DNA of 64,000 nucleotides from Chamaea fasciata (lineage: Eukaryota; Chordata; Aves; Passeriformes; Sylviidae). Positions 25,501 through 42,968 of the stretch are shown here, one piece after another; positions within the stretch are counted from its first letter, which is position 1; each line of letters begins with the position of its first letter. The notes below the pieces were generated by a model that did not search any database, was not told the origin of the DNA, and saw only the letters and a program-made list of their open reading frames with translations. The translations under genes were made by a program, and so were the position numbers. Where the stretch lies: assembly GCA_029207755.1 (NCBI GenBank), contig JARCOQ010000009.1:31952914-32016913 (forward strand), given 5' to 3'.

Positions 25501-27613
25501 TCAGGGGGTGACTTGTAACAGTGACAGAAGGAAGAAAATAGGGAAGATTGGGAAAAAAATGTCCTGCAAGACCTTTGTTAAAGCTCGTCAACAACAGAAT
25601 CTGGCTGCTCTTCCCCTGTAAGAATTAGGTGTAACTTTGGTAAACACCACGAAAAAGCCCTCATTTTGTCAGCTAAAGTCATTTCACTTCCACACGCAGT
25701 ACTTGGGTTATTGTACTTCCTGAACAAAGGAATCCCTGATCATGTCAAGAAATTTGGGATGTATCCTGAGATCAAGACAAACCACACAGCAAGGACTGTG
25801 TGGCAAACTGTGATCAGGAGCTCATTCAGGAAGGCTGCAGGGGGGAAACACAGATCTTTTCAAAGACACTGAGAGATCATTTAGCCAGAGAGCAGAAAGT
25901 GCCCAGTGATAATGGTTAAGCTGGAGGTGCTTCCACCCAAACTTGCTGCAAGACAGCAGCCTGGCACGTTTGGATTTCCAAATTCACTCAGCCTTGATAA
26001 TAGCTCCATTATCAATATTTTTAACTGGCGGAGTCTCTCCAGCTAAACTTCCACAGCAAAGACAAGATGCAAGCGTTTCTTATGCTTCAAGAAGTGGCCC
26101 TTAGCTCTGGAAAGGACAAAGCTTTAATCCCAAGTCCTAAATCATGCCCTGAAGGGTGAAAGTTCTGTAAAAAAAGAACACAGTGAACCATTTCTGTCCA
26201 AAAGCGTAACAGAAGCACAGTGTTTACATTCCCATTTACCAGGAAGACCTCTTGTGTCCCAGTTGTTTCCTTTTGGTTTTTTATGATGCCATTAGTCAGC
26301 CACGGGGGTGTGGGGCCTGAGGGGTGAAAGTGTTCTCAATACTCCATCAGCAACTCTCCAGACTCCCTAGGACTGGGACTTCTAGCCCTGGAGGAAAAAA
26401 TCTCTCAGCTTCCCTGCTGGATGACTTGAGGCTTTCCCAGCCAGATGTTCTACCTGAACTCCCCACCACAGAACAAGCACGTTGAACAGAACTGAGACAC
26501 TTTGCTTTAGTCACCTTCATTAACAAACCAATGGTTGAAGTTTAATTTCTTGTCCAGGTAATAAATGTAGGTGTTGTTTTCTCCCAGCAAAGACCAGTTT
26601 TCAGGCTGTTTTTGTGATGGAAAGCCCTGAGGAGAAGCTGTGGTGTCTATTCCTCCAGGCAGCACCATCCCAGTAAACCTTTGTGCCCAGCTCACCATCG
26701 GGAACGGGGAAGGTGCAATTCCCTGCTAAAGCACTCAGGAAACTGGACTGAACCACTGGAGCTGTGACACGAGGGGCAGCAATGCCTGATTTTGGAAAAA
26801 CTCAGACATTTACCAAACCCAGTTCTCTTTTCTCTGCTCGAATTTGATATCCTGAAGAATTGAGCCCCGCAAGGAGAAGCAGGGCGTTCTCCCAGCTCCC
26901 AGTCCTGCCCGTGTGAGGGGATGATTTTAGAATTCCAAGCAGGCTGGAGAGAGCAGCAGCAGCAGCGACAGTCCAGCACATCAGCAATCATCTGCCATGG
27001 GGAGAGCTAATTTTTGCCTCATTAGAGCCTGATATGAATCTGTGATGTTGAACAGTTCCGTTTGCAGCTGCTCCCAACCTGTTCTGGCCAGGTTTTTGTG
27101 GTAATCATTAGGCTGAACCAGAGCAGGGATGTTGGGAAAGCGTCTCTTTCAAAAGGAACATGGGAGCTGTTAGTGCACACCAAGATTCAGGGAGCCCTTC
27201 TGGCTGTTTAAAGGGTGCCTCTCTTCCATGCTTCAGATCTTTCTAGGGATCAGGAAGGGCGTCCAGGGATGAGCGAGCACAAGGTCTCACAGGCCACCAA
27301 GGAGATATTCCAAATGTCCTGCACATAGCAAAGCTGACAGAACAAATGCCATGGAAGGAAATAGCGAAGTCAAATTAATAAAATTACACATTCCCTTAGG
27401 AAGGGAATCATACTTGAAATGTAAAACTCTCCACGTTTCCTAAGGAATTGTTTATGTCAAATTTGTATCCTGCCTTTCACCACAGGGAAAAACAAACAAA
27501 CAAACCAGCTTTTTTTGCTCTTAGGACTTGTTGCCTGTTTGGGTCTGCTGGTGACTCCTAAATCCCCTCACCCCTGGAATGCTTCCATTCCCTATTCCCC
27601 TTCTTCACAATAC
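22527..27613. other. Single-copy intron sequence
   Basis: Five kilobases without a recognised gene or repeat. It includes several AT-rich blocks such as 24500-24530 (TTAATTCATAATTAATG) that look like non-coding unique sequence. Open frames at 23658-24333 on the minus strand overlap each other and lack protein-like features. Confidence 0.55.
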
Positions 27614-27700
27614 AGAGCAACCTGCTCTGGTGGAGGCTGTCCCTTCCCATGGCAGGAGGTGGAACTGGATGAGCTTTAAGGCCTTGGACCCTTCCAGGGA
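27614..27700 (+). mobile_element. Diverged CR1 3' remnant
   Basis: GAGCAACCTGCTCTGGTGGA, then CCCATGGCAGGAGGTGGAAC and GGATGAGCTTTAAGGCC correspond to the last 80 bp of CR1. The terminal repeat is missing. Confidence 0.8.
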
Positions 27701-28295
27701 TTGGCAATCCATAACTTCTCTGGTAACCTGTGCCCGGACCTCCCCGTTATGGGGAATAACATCCTGAACAAACACAGCACAATCCAAATCAGTCTGACAG
27801 GACTCTGAGAAAGCTTCACACTGATGCTCATCACTCCCACAGCACTGTCACTGCATTAACTTGTTTATTATGAGCTTTTAAAAACTGTGATTCTTTCTGC
27901 TCCTTATGGAGCTCTTAAAATCACTAATTTGTAATATTGGAGTGAATACTCCCTGATTTCTATTCTGGCATCAGAGCCATTTCTGATGCAGATATCCCAC
28001 AGTCTGACAGCTGATCTGCATAATGTGGTGAAAGTACTTATAACTCATCTCCAGACAGGGAAATAAATCTCCAGCACCTCTTTTTGCTGTGCACTGCAGC
28101 ACAATGCACAGTTCTGGAAACGCCTCCTGAGTGCCAATTCTGACTTGCAGGGTTCAGAAATTTAAAACGGAGTTAGAAAACAGATCGGTTTCATCACTTA
28201 TTCAGGGGGAACAAGAGCTCAGTGAGAGTGTTTAACCCTTAACCTGTTTAGACATCAGTAACCCTAAGGAATGGCGATTTATCCATTCCATGGGC
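27701..28295. other. Single-copy intron sequence
   Basis: No gene or repeat recognised in this 600-bp spacer. Confidence 0.5.
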
Positions 28296-28722
28296 CCTGC
28301 ACAGGGAGGACCTGGAGCTGCTGGAGAGAGGCCAAGGGAGGCACCAGGATGAGCAGAGGGATGGAGCAGCTCTGCTGGGAAGCAAGGCTGGGAGAGCTGG
28401 GATTGTTCAGCCTGGAGAGGAGAAGCTTTGGGGTGACCCAACTGTGGCCTCTCAGTGCCTGAAGGAGCTGCAGGAAACATGGAGAGAGACTCTTTCCAAG
28501 GGATGGAGGAACAGGACAACGGGAATGATTTCCCACTGCCAGAGGGCAGGGATGGATGGGATATTGGGAAGGAATTGTTCCCTGGGAGGGTGGGCAGGCC
28601 CTGGCACAGGGTGCCCAGAGCAGCTGTGGCTGCCCCTGGATCCCTGGAAGGGTCCAAGGCCAGGTTGGACTTTGGGGTTTGGAGCAGCCTGGGACAGTGG
28701 AAGGTGTCCCTTTGAGGTCCCT
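28296..28722 (+). mobile_element. CR1 LINE 3' end
   Basis: A sense copy with GACCTGGAGCTGCTGGAGAG, AGAGGGATGGAGCAGCTCTG, CCTGGAGAGGAGAAGCTTTG and GGAAGGAATTGTTCCCTGGG. About 30 bp that normally precede the final GGTCCCTTCC (the CCCATGGCAGGGG region) are deleted. Confidence 0.92.
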
Positions 28723-29163
28723 TCCATGCTCCTTCCTGCCTTGGCCCGATCAGCCCTGAACAGTCCTCGGGGGAAGTCCCCACATCCATATCCCATTCCA
28801 CACTCCATTGCCTCCCATCAGCTTTCATTTACTGTGAGATTTTATGTTCTGCTTTGGCCCCAGCTCTCATTCTCTTTTTTTCAGCTGCCTTGTTTGAGGC
28901 CAGAGCACGAAGGAAAGGTTTCACTTACTGCTCATCCTTCTCTGGTAAATAACAACATTAAACAGAGCATGGAGACAGCAGCTCGGTGACAGATGGGGCT
29001 GTGCTGCTTTGTGTCACCCAAGGACCTGGCTCGGAATGCTAACACATGGAAATCACCCGGCTGCGGAACTGGGAAGCAAATCTGGGGAACAGGAAGAGGG
29101 ATAAAGAGCTCCAGCCCTGCTTTTTTTGTCAGCTAAATCAGAGGCTTTCCTGGAAATGTTTGA

Positions 29164-29272
29164 GGGCAGGTTGGAGCAGCCTGGGATAGTGGAAGGTGTT
29201 CCTGCCCGTGGCAGGGAATGAGATGTTCTGTATGGTCCCTCCCAGCCCAAACCGTTCCCGGATCTCAGATTT
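29164..29272 (+). mobile_element. CR1 3'-terminal remnant
   Basis: GGAGCAGCCTGGGATAGTGG, AAGGTGTTCCTGCCCGTGGC and GGTCCCTCCCAGCCCAAACC mark the last 100 bp of a sense CR1. Confidence 0.88.
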
Positions 29273-32200
29273 ATTTTGCCAAAACCAAACAGAAAACTGA
29301 GATTCCCATTAAAATTTAAATGGCAAAGCTACACAAGAAGCTGTTGGGACTTCTCAGCCCCTTGATCTTCCCAACCACCACCTAAAGCTCCTGAGGAAAC
29401 CCAAATGTTTTTTGTTCCAGTCGACAGAGCACAAGAGCAGGAAATAAATGATCCTCCCAGCAGCAATGATGAGCAAAGTAAGTTCTGCAGTCTTAAATGT
29501 GTTCTGCAGTGTTAAATATGTTCAGCCAAGTGAGGTCTGTGAAAAAGGCCTGGTTTTTCCAAGAAGGAAAACAATGTCCTGGAGAGGGCTGACAAATGAT
29601 AATAAGCTGAGGCTGCTGGTGGAAAGCAGAAAATAAACTTCCTTTCTTTTCATTCATCATCCAGGCAGGTCCACTAGTCCCCCCCAGATGAACATTCCCA
29701 AGGACATCTCCTTCTCTTATCTTGTACTAACCCAAGAACAAAATTATTCCTTGTTTAAAAAAATGATCTTCCATGGGTTTATTCAGTCCAAATCTGAACA
29801 CAGGAACGCAGCGTTAAATGCAGATCTCTGGAGGTGGTTCTCATTTTAGGGCACATTGACCAGTTGGCTCTAAAAAAAAATTCTATCCTGAGACCTGACA
29901 CTTGGGGATTTTCCTCAGCCACAGTGAAATTTTTACCCCATGGGTTACTAGAAACCTCCAGGGATCACTGGAAAAACTTCAATTTCAATGGTGATGTCAG
30001 TTTTCCATCTTACTTCTGCCAAATTCATCCTAAACTTTGGGCTGGGAGGATTTTTAAAGCTCATCTCATTGCACAATCCCATGCTAGGTGCTCTGGGATG
30101 ACCCTGCTGGAGCAGGGATGTGGCACCACATGTTCCTTCCACCCTGACTTGTCCCGTGATCCTAAAGGCAGCAGGGCTTTGGCACAGCCAGTTCCTACCT
30201 TTAATCCACATTACAACTGGACTTCCCATTTCTGAGGGGAATAACTGTCACAAGAGAACTGGGCAAAAGAAGACAGTGTTTTGGGCTGAAAACTCGGGGA
30301 GGGGGGAAGTCTTATTTAAGTCAGATTTCACATAGCTATAAACAAACACCTTATAAAACCCCTGGACCTTTCTATCCCCCCAAAAAAGTAATAAGAGGAA
30401 AGAGCTGGAAGCAGAAGAACCAGAAACAAAATATACAATTAACTTTAGGAAGCCTGTGAAGTTACACATCACTACCAGTAAAAACAATTTAAAAAACCCC
30501 ACATTCCAGGCAGAAAATGACTTCAAGTTACCTCCTACTCCAAGATAAGAATTTACAGAGTTTCAGCGGTGATAAAGAGTCCCTTGTGGGGCTCCACTGG
30601 AAGGATGGGGCTGCAAACTACACCCCAGGATTATTGCTTTTCCAGATCTGCAGCATCTCCAATCCCAGCTGCTGCTGCTATTTAGAATATGAGAAAGCTC
30701 ACCCACTGTTATTTCATGTTCTGGTGGCTCCACAAAATAGCTTTTGCAGGCAGCACCGAGAGGTTATGAAAATATTTAGCACAAGGATGGCAAACATCTT
30801 ATTTTTATTAGTTTTTCCATCTTAAATCCAACGTGTTCTGAGTGCATTTAATTATCATCTGTGCCTGGATGTGCGAGGAGCAGCAGCTGCTGGGATACAC
30901 TGTAATTTCCATTATTTTAGATAAATACAGTGCAAACATTGAACTGACATTTTGATTTGTTTCCTAAGAGCAGAATTCTCATTTTTCCCCCCAACCCATC
31001 TGCCAGGGCTCCAAAGAAGCTGCAGATCAGGACCCCGCACATCAAAGCACAGGAAAAATCAGAAAACTTTGCCAAATAATGCAATGCAAACAAATCCCTG
31101 CCCCCCTCCCAGTTTTATCCTTTTGTTTGGATTTATTCTCAGACCTGTCTCTGTCAAACTTCTGGGCGGCACAAAGCCTTGGCCACGGAAATCCATGGGA
31201 GGTTTTTCCCACCAGAAAAAAAAAGGAGAAGAAACTTCCATGGAGAAGAAAATGCAGGAAATGTTCTCATGAGCTTTCCCTGGGGTGAAGAGACATTCAA
31301 CCAAGGTGAAGTGTTTAAGGAACGTGGAAAAGTTCCCTGGGACTCAGAGGAATGGTTTCCCCCATTTCACCCATTCCTGCCTGGAATAACAGTGATGAGG
31401 TCACTACTCAGCAACTCTTTAGGATGAGCTCCTACAGGAAACTCTGCAGGATTCCAGATGAACCTAGAGCTGAACCCTTCCAGCTCGGGCTATTCTGTAT
31501 TTGTGCAATTCTGACCCAGTCTCTCTCTCCTTCCCCTTCCCAAAACTGGCGATTTTGAGCTCCCTCCCCAGAACCAAGAGCAGAAACAAAGGGCACGGAG
31601 CTCCCATGGTCTGATTATTTTTGTAGATGAGTCTTCCAAGCAAACAAGGAGCCCAAAGCCAGCGGAGCCCACGCAAAGGGAGTCTTCCCTTTACTGGTCC
31701 TTTAATGATAGTTTGGAATTTTTCTATCTGCACGCACAGCCTGAGTTACAGAGCCCTGGAGTTGAGGGGGCATGGCCAAAGGTCAGAGCCCAGGCTCCTC
31801 CATGTTCACTGCTGGGCTGAAAAGTCCTTTTATTTCACATTTCACTTGTGGGAGCCGCAACAAAAGGGAGTCATGGAACAGCGTGGGGGGACAAGAAAGA
31901 CACTTGTGCCTCCCTTTCCAGCCGCTATTATTAATAAAATGAATGAGGCTTTATCTCCCCAATTTCTTTGGTAAATAAAACCCCCTTCACCACAAAGCAG
32001 CCTTCGCACAACTGCTGAGCAGTACAAAAATCAATGGCACATCAGCTCTGATCTTATGCAGAGGAAAAACCCTCTATAATTACATTTGTCATCCAGTAGG
32101 AACTGTTTTGGAAGAGGTTACACCTATCTCCTGTTCTCCCTGGAGAGGGGAAGATGGATATCTGGCTGCCTGGGGATGAACCAGGTTGTAGGAAAGCATT

Positions 32201-33845
32201 TACAGAATAATTTATCTGTTTGATAAACTCCGAGTACTCCTCCCCGGCAATGAATTCTTTCAGCTTTTGCCAAGGCTGCCCCAGTTTTGTGTCAGTACCA
32301 CACTGCGGAAGGACTCAGAGAGGCTCAGGTAATGATTAGAGGAATGGAAAGAGGAGTAAATCACTGTGAATAGGAGCAGATCCCGAAGAAAGCCGGGCAT
32401 TCACTGGGAAAATGAAAGGAATTCTCAGGTCAGCTCGACACTCAAACTTCTACAGCCCTGCAGAAGAACCTGCCAGCAGGGCCCTCTCATGCAATTCCAA
32501 CAGGAATTTGTGCTGGCAGCAGGACACAGACACCAGACTTAGCTGTTTGGGGGATTTATATCTGTATAAATCATCAAAGACCCTCCAGTCCCTCCTCTCC
32601 TCTGCCAGTCCAGCAACACCTTCACAAGTTTGGGAACTCTGAAGTCATCAGTCCCAGCTTGGATTTCATTTTCTTCTCCTTCCCACCAAATATTGGCTTA
32701 GTTAAGCAGAGGTTAAGTTTTTCCTTGCTGAAAAGGGGCGACTTCACCATTATTTCTTATTTCATTTTAAGTGCTAAGGCTTAGATCTGCAGATTTAAAA
32801 ATAACCGCTGTATCCAGAATATCAAACCACATCTGTCATGAGCCCAATCATCCTTTCATATCCCATTTCATCTCATGAACATTTCATGAAGTAAGTACGA
32901 GAAATGTTTAATTCCCCATCACTAATATGGGTAAATAATACTCTTGGAAGAGTTAATTATTAAGACACCGTAAAATTAAAATAACGAGCTGATAACAGCG
33001 AAAGATTTGCATTCCATTGCCCTGGGTTTGGCAGGACAATCCAATTTCTCCAAGAGACAGGAAACCCATGAATCCTGCAGGATTCCAGAGACGAACAGAG
33101 GGGGGGCCGAAAAAACCCCCAGATCTGACTCCTGCCCAACCCTGCAATACCAGGATGAAGGACACAAAAATGAATAGTACAAAAGCACATGAAACAGGAG
33201 AGCAAAGAGAAAACTGCTGCCACAGGACATTCTCCCAAACCCCAGGGGAAGTCCTGGGAAAGGCAGGCTCCTTGGAAGACGGCAATTTGTTGGCAGGCTC
33301 TGCAGAAATTTCCACATTGCCATGATTTCTAAATGATTCCTTTCCACACTGAGCTCCTCTGGGCACTGAGTTAATGCTCCCCAATCTCCAGAGCCAACAT
33401 CTGTGCAGTGGGATGCTGCCTTGGACATCTGCTTGGACAGCAGGTCCAGACCCCTCCAGAGGAGGTTCAGAGGCTCAGGTAGGGCCCAAAACAAGGCAGA
33501 ACAAGTCCTGGAAGCAGAATGGCCCCAGTTGTGTTGGAAAAGCCCAGACTGCAATGGATGCTGTTGTCATCACCCTTCACAGTGCCCCTGGGAGATGCAG
33601 ACAGGTGGGAGTTAGAAACGTTATCAGGTATATCCTTGGGAAAAGCACTCCAAACTGTCTGGTCCTACACCAGGAAGGACTTTCCTGGAGGAAGCCCAGC
33701 AGGGACAGTATTTTTGGACACACAGGACAAACTACACCGTGCAGCCAGGAAAGCCCCACCTGCAGGGGCTCAGCTCCAACTCTCCAGGTGTGACCCCAGA
33801 GCATGACAGTGACCCAGAACACCCCAGCACACACAGAGTTCAGCC
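29273..33845. other. Mostly single-copy intron sequence
   Basis: Apart from the small CR1 remnant at 30086-30170 nothing was recognised. The sequence is AT-rich with scattered homopolymers. Frames on both strands are short. Confidence 0.5.
30086..30170 (+). mobile_element. Diverged remnant of the GC-rich CR1 subfamily
   Basis: CTCTGGGATGACCCTGCTGG and GGATGTGGCACCACATG match the same region of CR1 copies A and B (CTCTGGGATGGCCCTGCTGG in A), but with substantial divergence. This contrasts with the near identity of A and B. Confidence 0.65.
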
Positions 33846-34108
33846 AAACCTGTGCCAGGGCCTGCCCACCCTCTCAGGGAACAATTCCTTCCCAAGATCA
33901 CATCCACCCCTGCCCTCTGGCAGTGGGAAGCCATTCCCTGTGTCCTGTCCCTCCATCCCTTGTCCCCAGTCCCTCTCCAGCTCTCCTGGAGCCCCTTTAG
34001 GCCCTGGCAGGGGCTCTGAGCTCTCCCTGGAGCCTTCTCTTCTCCAGATGAACAGCCCTAGCTCTCCCAGCCTTTCCTTCCAGTAGGGCTGCTCCATCCC
34101 TTGGATCA
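33846..34108 (-). mobile_element. CR1 LINE internal 3' fragment
   Basis: An antisense copy with CTGTGCCAGGGCCTGCCCAC, GCAGTGGGAAGCCATTCCCT, AGGCCCTGGCAGGGGCTCTG and CAGCCTTTCCTTCCAGTAGG. The true 3' end is missing. Positions 33957-34023 match the reverse complement of 42636-42702 without a mismatch. Confidence 0.9.
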
Positions 34109-38800
<4,692 letters not shown>

Positions 38801-40284
38801 CAGTGTTTTCCCTAAAAATGTGCAGAGAAGTCAAAAAAATTACAGAGATGTGAACTTGAAATTGTTTTTCTGTAAATAAGCTTGAGACGTGTCCAGCATT
38901 GAAATAAAAATAGATTTTGTGGAGTTGCAAAATCCTCTTTTAGCTACAAGTTTCACATCTACAATGACAGAGCTACTTGGAATATCTTCCATACACGAAA
39001 CTGAAAGGAAGCACAAACAAGAAGGTAACGGATTTATTACTTTGTTTATTATATTTTCTATTAATTACACAAACTGAAGCACACCAAAGGGTGACACTGC
39101 ACGAATTCTCTGAGGCTTTATAACATAATCACTACAGGAGGCATTTGGCACAAAATCCCTAAAGCCACTTGTGCAGGTGGGACAACTGAGAATGTTAAAT
39201 CCTGCTCTAGACCAGAACTAAAGCTCCTAAAACACCTCGAGGCTGGAAGAGCAGCTCCTCAGCCCTTCATTCCTCACCCTGGGGGCTGAGCTGTTGGCAG
39301 CTCCCTGCAGAGCCTGAGCAGTCAGAAGGCTTTCAGCTGCTGGAAAGATGAACATGAAACGAGGTTTTCAAAGAAAAACACTTTAATGGGTCACGTCTTC
39401 TTGAAAAAGAGCCAAACTGACTCTTTTTGAGTCTTGAGGAGACCCAAACCAGCCCAGCCTTGGGGGACACATGGTCCTTGCAGAGGGTAAGAGGCAGCTC
39501 GGGGTTCCACCCACTGCAGAGCCAGCTCAGTGGTGTTTAAGATTCTTTTTATTCCTTGTAGAGATTATTTTATTCCTTTGATAGTTTTGAGGTTATTTCA
39601 ACCCATCTCATTCCACTGGGCATCAGAGGCCACCAGAAAGTGACCCTGCTGAAGGGCCAGAGGGGACAGGACCAGGCTGCCCCAAAACCACTCCTGAGAG
39701 TTGGGATCCACCTTCGCACCAATCCCTGACTGCCACCCCAGCCCCTCCTGTGTGCAAATGAGGACTCCCAGGAAAACCTGCACCTGGGGGATGTCTGCCT
39801 TTCGGCAAAGCTGGGGATCTGTAAGGTTGACCAGGTGCTGCATAACCCAAATTTCCTCACCAATGCTTTCCCTGCTCTGCCTTGATTCAGCTCTTGACTG
39901 CTCTGCTGGTCTCAGCCACCCCAAATCCTGGAACATCTATGCTCATTATCAGTGTTGCCCAACTGCCCACCAAAGAAAGCCAAATTAAAGCCTTTGTGTT
40001 CATAATGTCATCCTGCATTCCTATTCCAGGCATTTATTTCATTCCAAGGCTCCAAATTTATTTCGTTTCTACTTACTCAAGTCAGGCTTTCAAGTGGAAT
40101 TGCTGCAAGAATACCTAAAAAGACTGTGAGAATTCCTGCCCCAAGTCAAACTTCCCTCTGGATGTAGAGATCCCCAGCACAAAACAATGCTCTCTTTGTT
40201 GGAAATGAACACGGGAAAGGATTTGAGGAGGAGTTGAGGGGAAATTTGGTCCAAACAACAGCAAAAGAACAGGAAAACTCAGCT
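38801..40284. other. Single-copy intron sequence 5' of the PRKG1 exon
   Basis: No gene or known repeat recognised. A 112-codon minus-strand frame at 39598-39936 has no recognised domain. Confidence 0.5.
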
Positions 40285-40332
40285 GGACTCAATAAGCTTA
40301 AAGGTCTTTTTCAACCTGTATGATTCTAGCTT
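40285..40332 (+). mobile_element. Old CR1 3'-terminal remnant
   Basis: CTTAAAGGTCTTTTTCAACC followed by TGTATGATTCTAGC matches the last 40 bp of an old CR1 subfamily, including its terminal ATGATTCT repeat. Confidence 0.75.
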
Positions 40333-40827
40333 GGGGAGAAGCAGCAAAACAAACCCAAGATGAACAAATTTAGGGAATTCAAGAGCATAATAATATTATC
40401 AAAGTTGTATTATTAATAATATTATATGGTATCAGATGTGTAAGAGAATATCTGAACCACCTGCTTCAGCCTCTGTCCTCAACTCAGGAATATCAGAGCA
40501 AGCTCAGGGGCCCCCCTGAGTCATCCAAACCCTTTGAACCACCCCACAAAATACACCATCATGAAGGAAAACACATCGGCTGGGACATCAGTGAAACACA
40601 GCTTCATCTCTGCACCCTAAAATTAAATACCCACAGGGAAAGGGCTGGATAATAACTCAGTCATGGTTGAATGTGAGCAAAATAGGCTTTATTAGTCGGG
40701 ATAATTGGTTAAGATGAGACTTTGACTACAAAGCCTGTGAGAAAAGCACCTCCAGCTGCCCTTAAACAGAGCTGGCTGGAGGAGCAAAACCACCCTGCAA
40801 GCCAGCTGCTTATTTATGAGAGTATTT

Positions 40828-40965
40828 CATAGAATCCCAGACTGCTTTGGGTTGGAAAAAAACCTTAAAAATCCTCCCACCCCTCCCACCACAGACTAAA
40901 CCACCCTTCATCGTTTGGGAGCTCCAAACCCTTCCAGCAGGAAATATTCCATCCATCTTTTAGGA
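40828..40965 (-). mobile_element. Diverged CR1 3' fragment
   Basis: CATAGAATCCCAGACTGCTT, TTGGGTTGGAAAAAAACCTT and ACCCTTCCAGCAGG follow the antisense order of a CR1 tail with considerable decay. Confidence 0.82.
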
Positions 40966-42429
40966 TCAAGGAAGAAAAAAAAAAGCTGAGTTTGACATCC
41001 TTGAAAACGAGTTGATACTAAAAATACAATGTCAGAGCTACAAGCAGAGCTCTTCTATTGTTCCCTGCGAGAGAATATTCGTCACTCTTAATAATTCAGA
41101 AAAATTATTCATGCGCTGTGGCTTGCCAGTCCCACACACTCCTGAATGCCAGGCCTTCAGCAACTTCCACGTTATTTTATTATGATTATTATTATTGGCT
41201 TTTCTTTCCCCTGTAATTCACAGGTGCCATTTCAGATAAATAGGCTTTTTTTTCTATTGTGTTTATTCTTATGTACAATCCTAGGTGGGAAAAGCCCTCC
41301 CAGGTCACCAGGTGCCCTATCCCCCCCACCTTGTCACCAGCCCAGGAACAACCTCAAAGCACACGAATTAACTCCTAGTTCCCAATTATTCCTTAACAAA
41401 TGCTGCTCCAAACCATGCCATTCCTTCATCATCACCATTATTTCAAAACAGCAGCTATCCCACACATGTGAATACAGGAATCTACCCGGTAATAAAGAAT
41501 AAAAAGTATTTTAAATGGTTAAAAAAAAATCACGCTCCTGCCACAGTAAGTGCTTTAAACAAGACACAGCTGTTGCATTACCTCTTGTTTTCCAACAGCA
41601 TTTCTGCTGTACTTTCTGGTTCAGGTTTCTAATAGGAACAAGGCACAAACAAAATAACCTACAACATTTGTGAGGCAGCAGGACTGCTTCCAAATGAGCT
41701 TGTCTGAAGGAGGAGGTTTTCCATGAATACTTCCTTAGCACTGGAGTGAATGTCTGTGCCTTCAGAGGGTCACTCGGAGTAGAAAGCAGTTATTGCCATC
41801 CTTCCTCTCCAGAGCAAGCAGCCTGGCACCAAGCCATCCCTGTTTTCCTGAAAGATTAATGACCAAATGTGCTGGAGACTTGATGAAGAGTTTAAAAAGA
41901 GGGCACAATCCTCTGCGATACATCCTGTCCCAAATCAGTTTAGGCCCATCACAGTAATTAATAAGGCAACAGGAGGAAGAAGCTAATTGCATTCGAATTT
42001 GCAGAAGTCATGCAAAAAAGAACCTTAACAGGTCGCCTACAAATACACTTAATGCATAAAAACCTGCTTGTGCTGCCTCTCAGGGGCCAAGCACACAGAG
42101 AAGTGTCCGTGTACACACCTCCCAGTGCTGTACTGGGGGTGCTCTGCCCCCCCAGCCCCGCCAGAGCCAGCCAACAGCATCCCCAAAACAAGCCGAAGAA
42201 ATTTCGTTTTTTGTCCCAGCAAAAAGGGGCCCTGAACAGAAGCCGCGTTGAGCTGGTGGAAAGACTCATGTTGAAGGTTTGCAGTGGCCATAAAATGCTG
42301 AATTTTAAACCCTGCTATAAAAACCCACTGGCACAAGGGCAGGAGATAAAGAAAAATACTGGTGTGTAGCAGATGGGAAATAAAAGCCCTGAAATGCATC
42401 CCCAGCAGTGAGGGGAGCTTGAGAGAGGG
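40966..42429. other. Single-copy intron sequence
   Basis: No gene or known repeat recognised. Confidence 0.5.
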
Positions 42430-42968
42430 GGGATTCTGCCCCTCTGCCCCTGGGCTCAGTGAGACCCCACCTGCAGAGCTGCCCCAGCCCTGGGGCCCAG
42501 CACAGGAGGGACCTGGAGCTGCTGGAGAGAGGCCAGGGGAGGCACCAGGATGAGCAGAGGGATGGAGCAGCTCTGCTGGGAGGAAAGGCTGGGAGAGCTG
42601 GGGGTGTTCAGCCTGGAGAGGAGAAGCTTTGGGGTGAGCTCAGAGCCCCTGCCAGGGCCTAAAGGGGCTCCAGGAGAGCTGGAGAGGGACTGGGGACAAG
42701 GGGTGGAGAGACAGGACACAGGGAATGGCTTCCCACTGCCAGAGGGCAGGGCTGGATGGGAGACTGGGAAGGAATTGTTCCCTGGGAGAGCGAGACGGGG
42801 CTGGAATGGAATTCCCAGAGAAGCTGTGGCTATCCCTGGATCACTGGAAGTGTCCAAGGCCAGGTTGGATGGGGCTTGGAACACCCAGACAGAGTGGAAG
42901 GTGTCCCTGCAGGGGCTTGGAACAGGATGAGCTTTAAGGTCCCTTAATTTAAGGTCCCTTCAAGCCCA
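42430..42968 (+). mobile_element. CR1 LINE 3' end, long copy
   Basis: A sense copy of about 540 bp: GGGATTCTGCCCCTCTGCCC, GAGGGACCTGGAGCTGCTGG, CCTGGAGAGGAGAAGCTTTG, GAGCTCAGAGCCCCTGCCAG, GGAAGGAATTGTTCCCTGGG. The 3' end carries a small direct duplication (AAGGTCCCTT twice at about 42936-42961). Confidence 0.93.

Noticed and set aside
30030..30085. A possible antisense CR1 end (TTTGGGCTGGGAGGATTTTT, AAAGCTCATCTCATTGCAC) just before the remnant at 30086
   Set aside because: The similarity is limited to about 40 bp with many differences, so it was not listed as a feature.
33375..33845. Possible repeat upstream of the CR1 copy at 33846
   Set aside because: Phrases such as CTTGGACAGCAGGTCCAGAC look repeat-like, but I found no second copy in the window and no family I know.
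39598..39936. A 112-codon minus-strand frame 0.8 kb upstream of the PRKG1 exon
   Set aside because: It contains no recognised domain, its flanks show no clear splice sites, and no PRKG1 isoform sequence known to me matches it.
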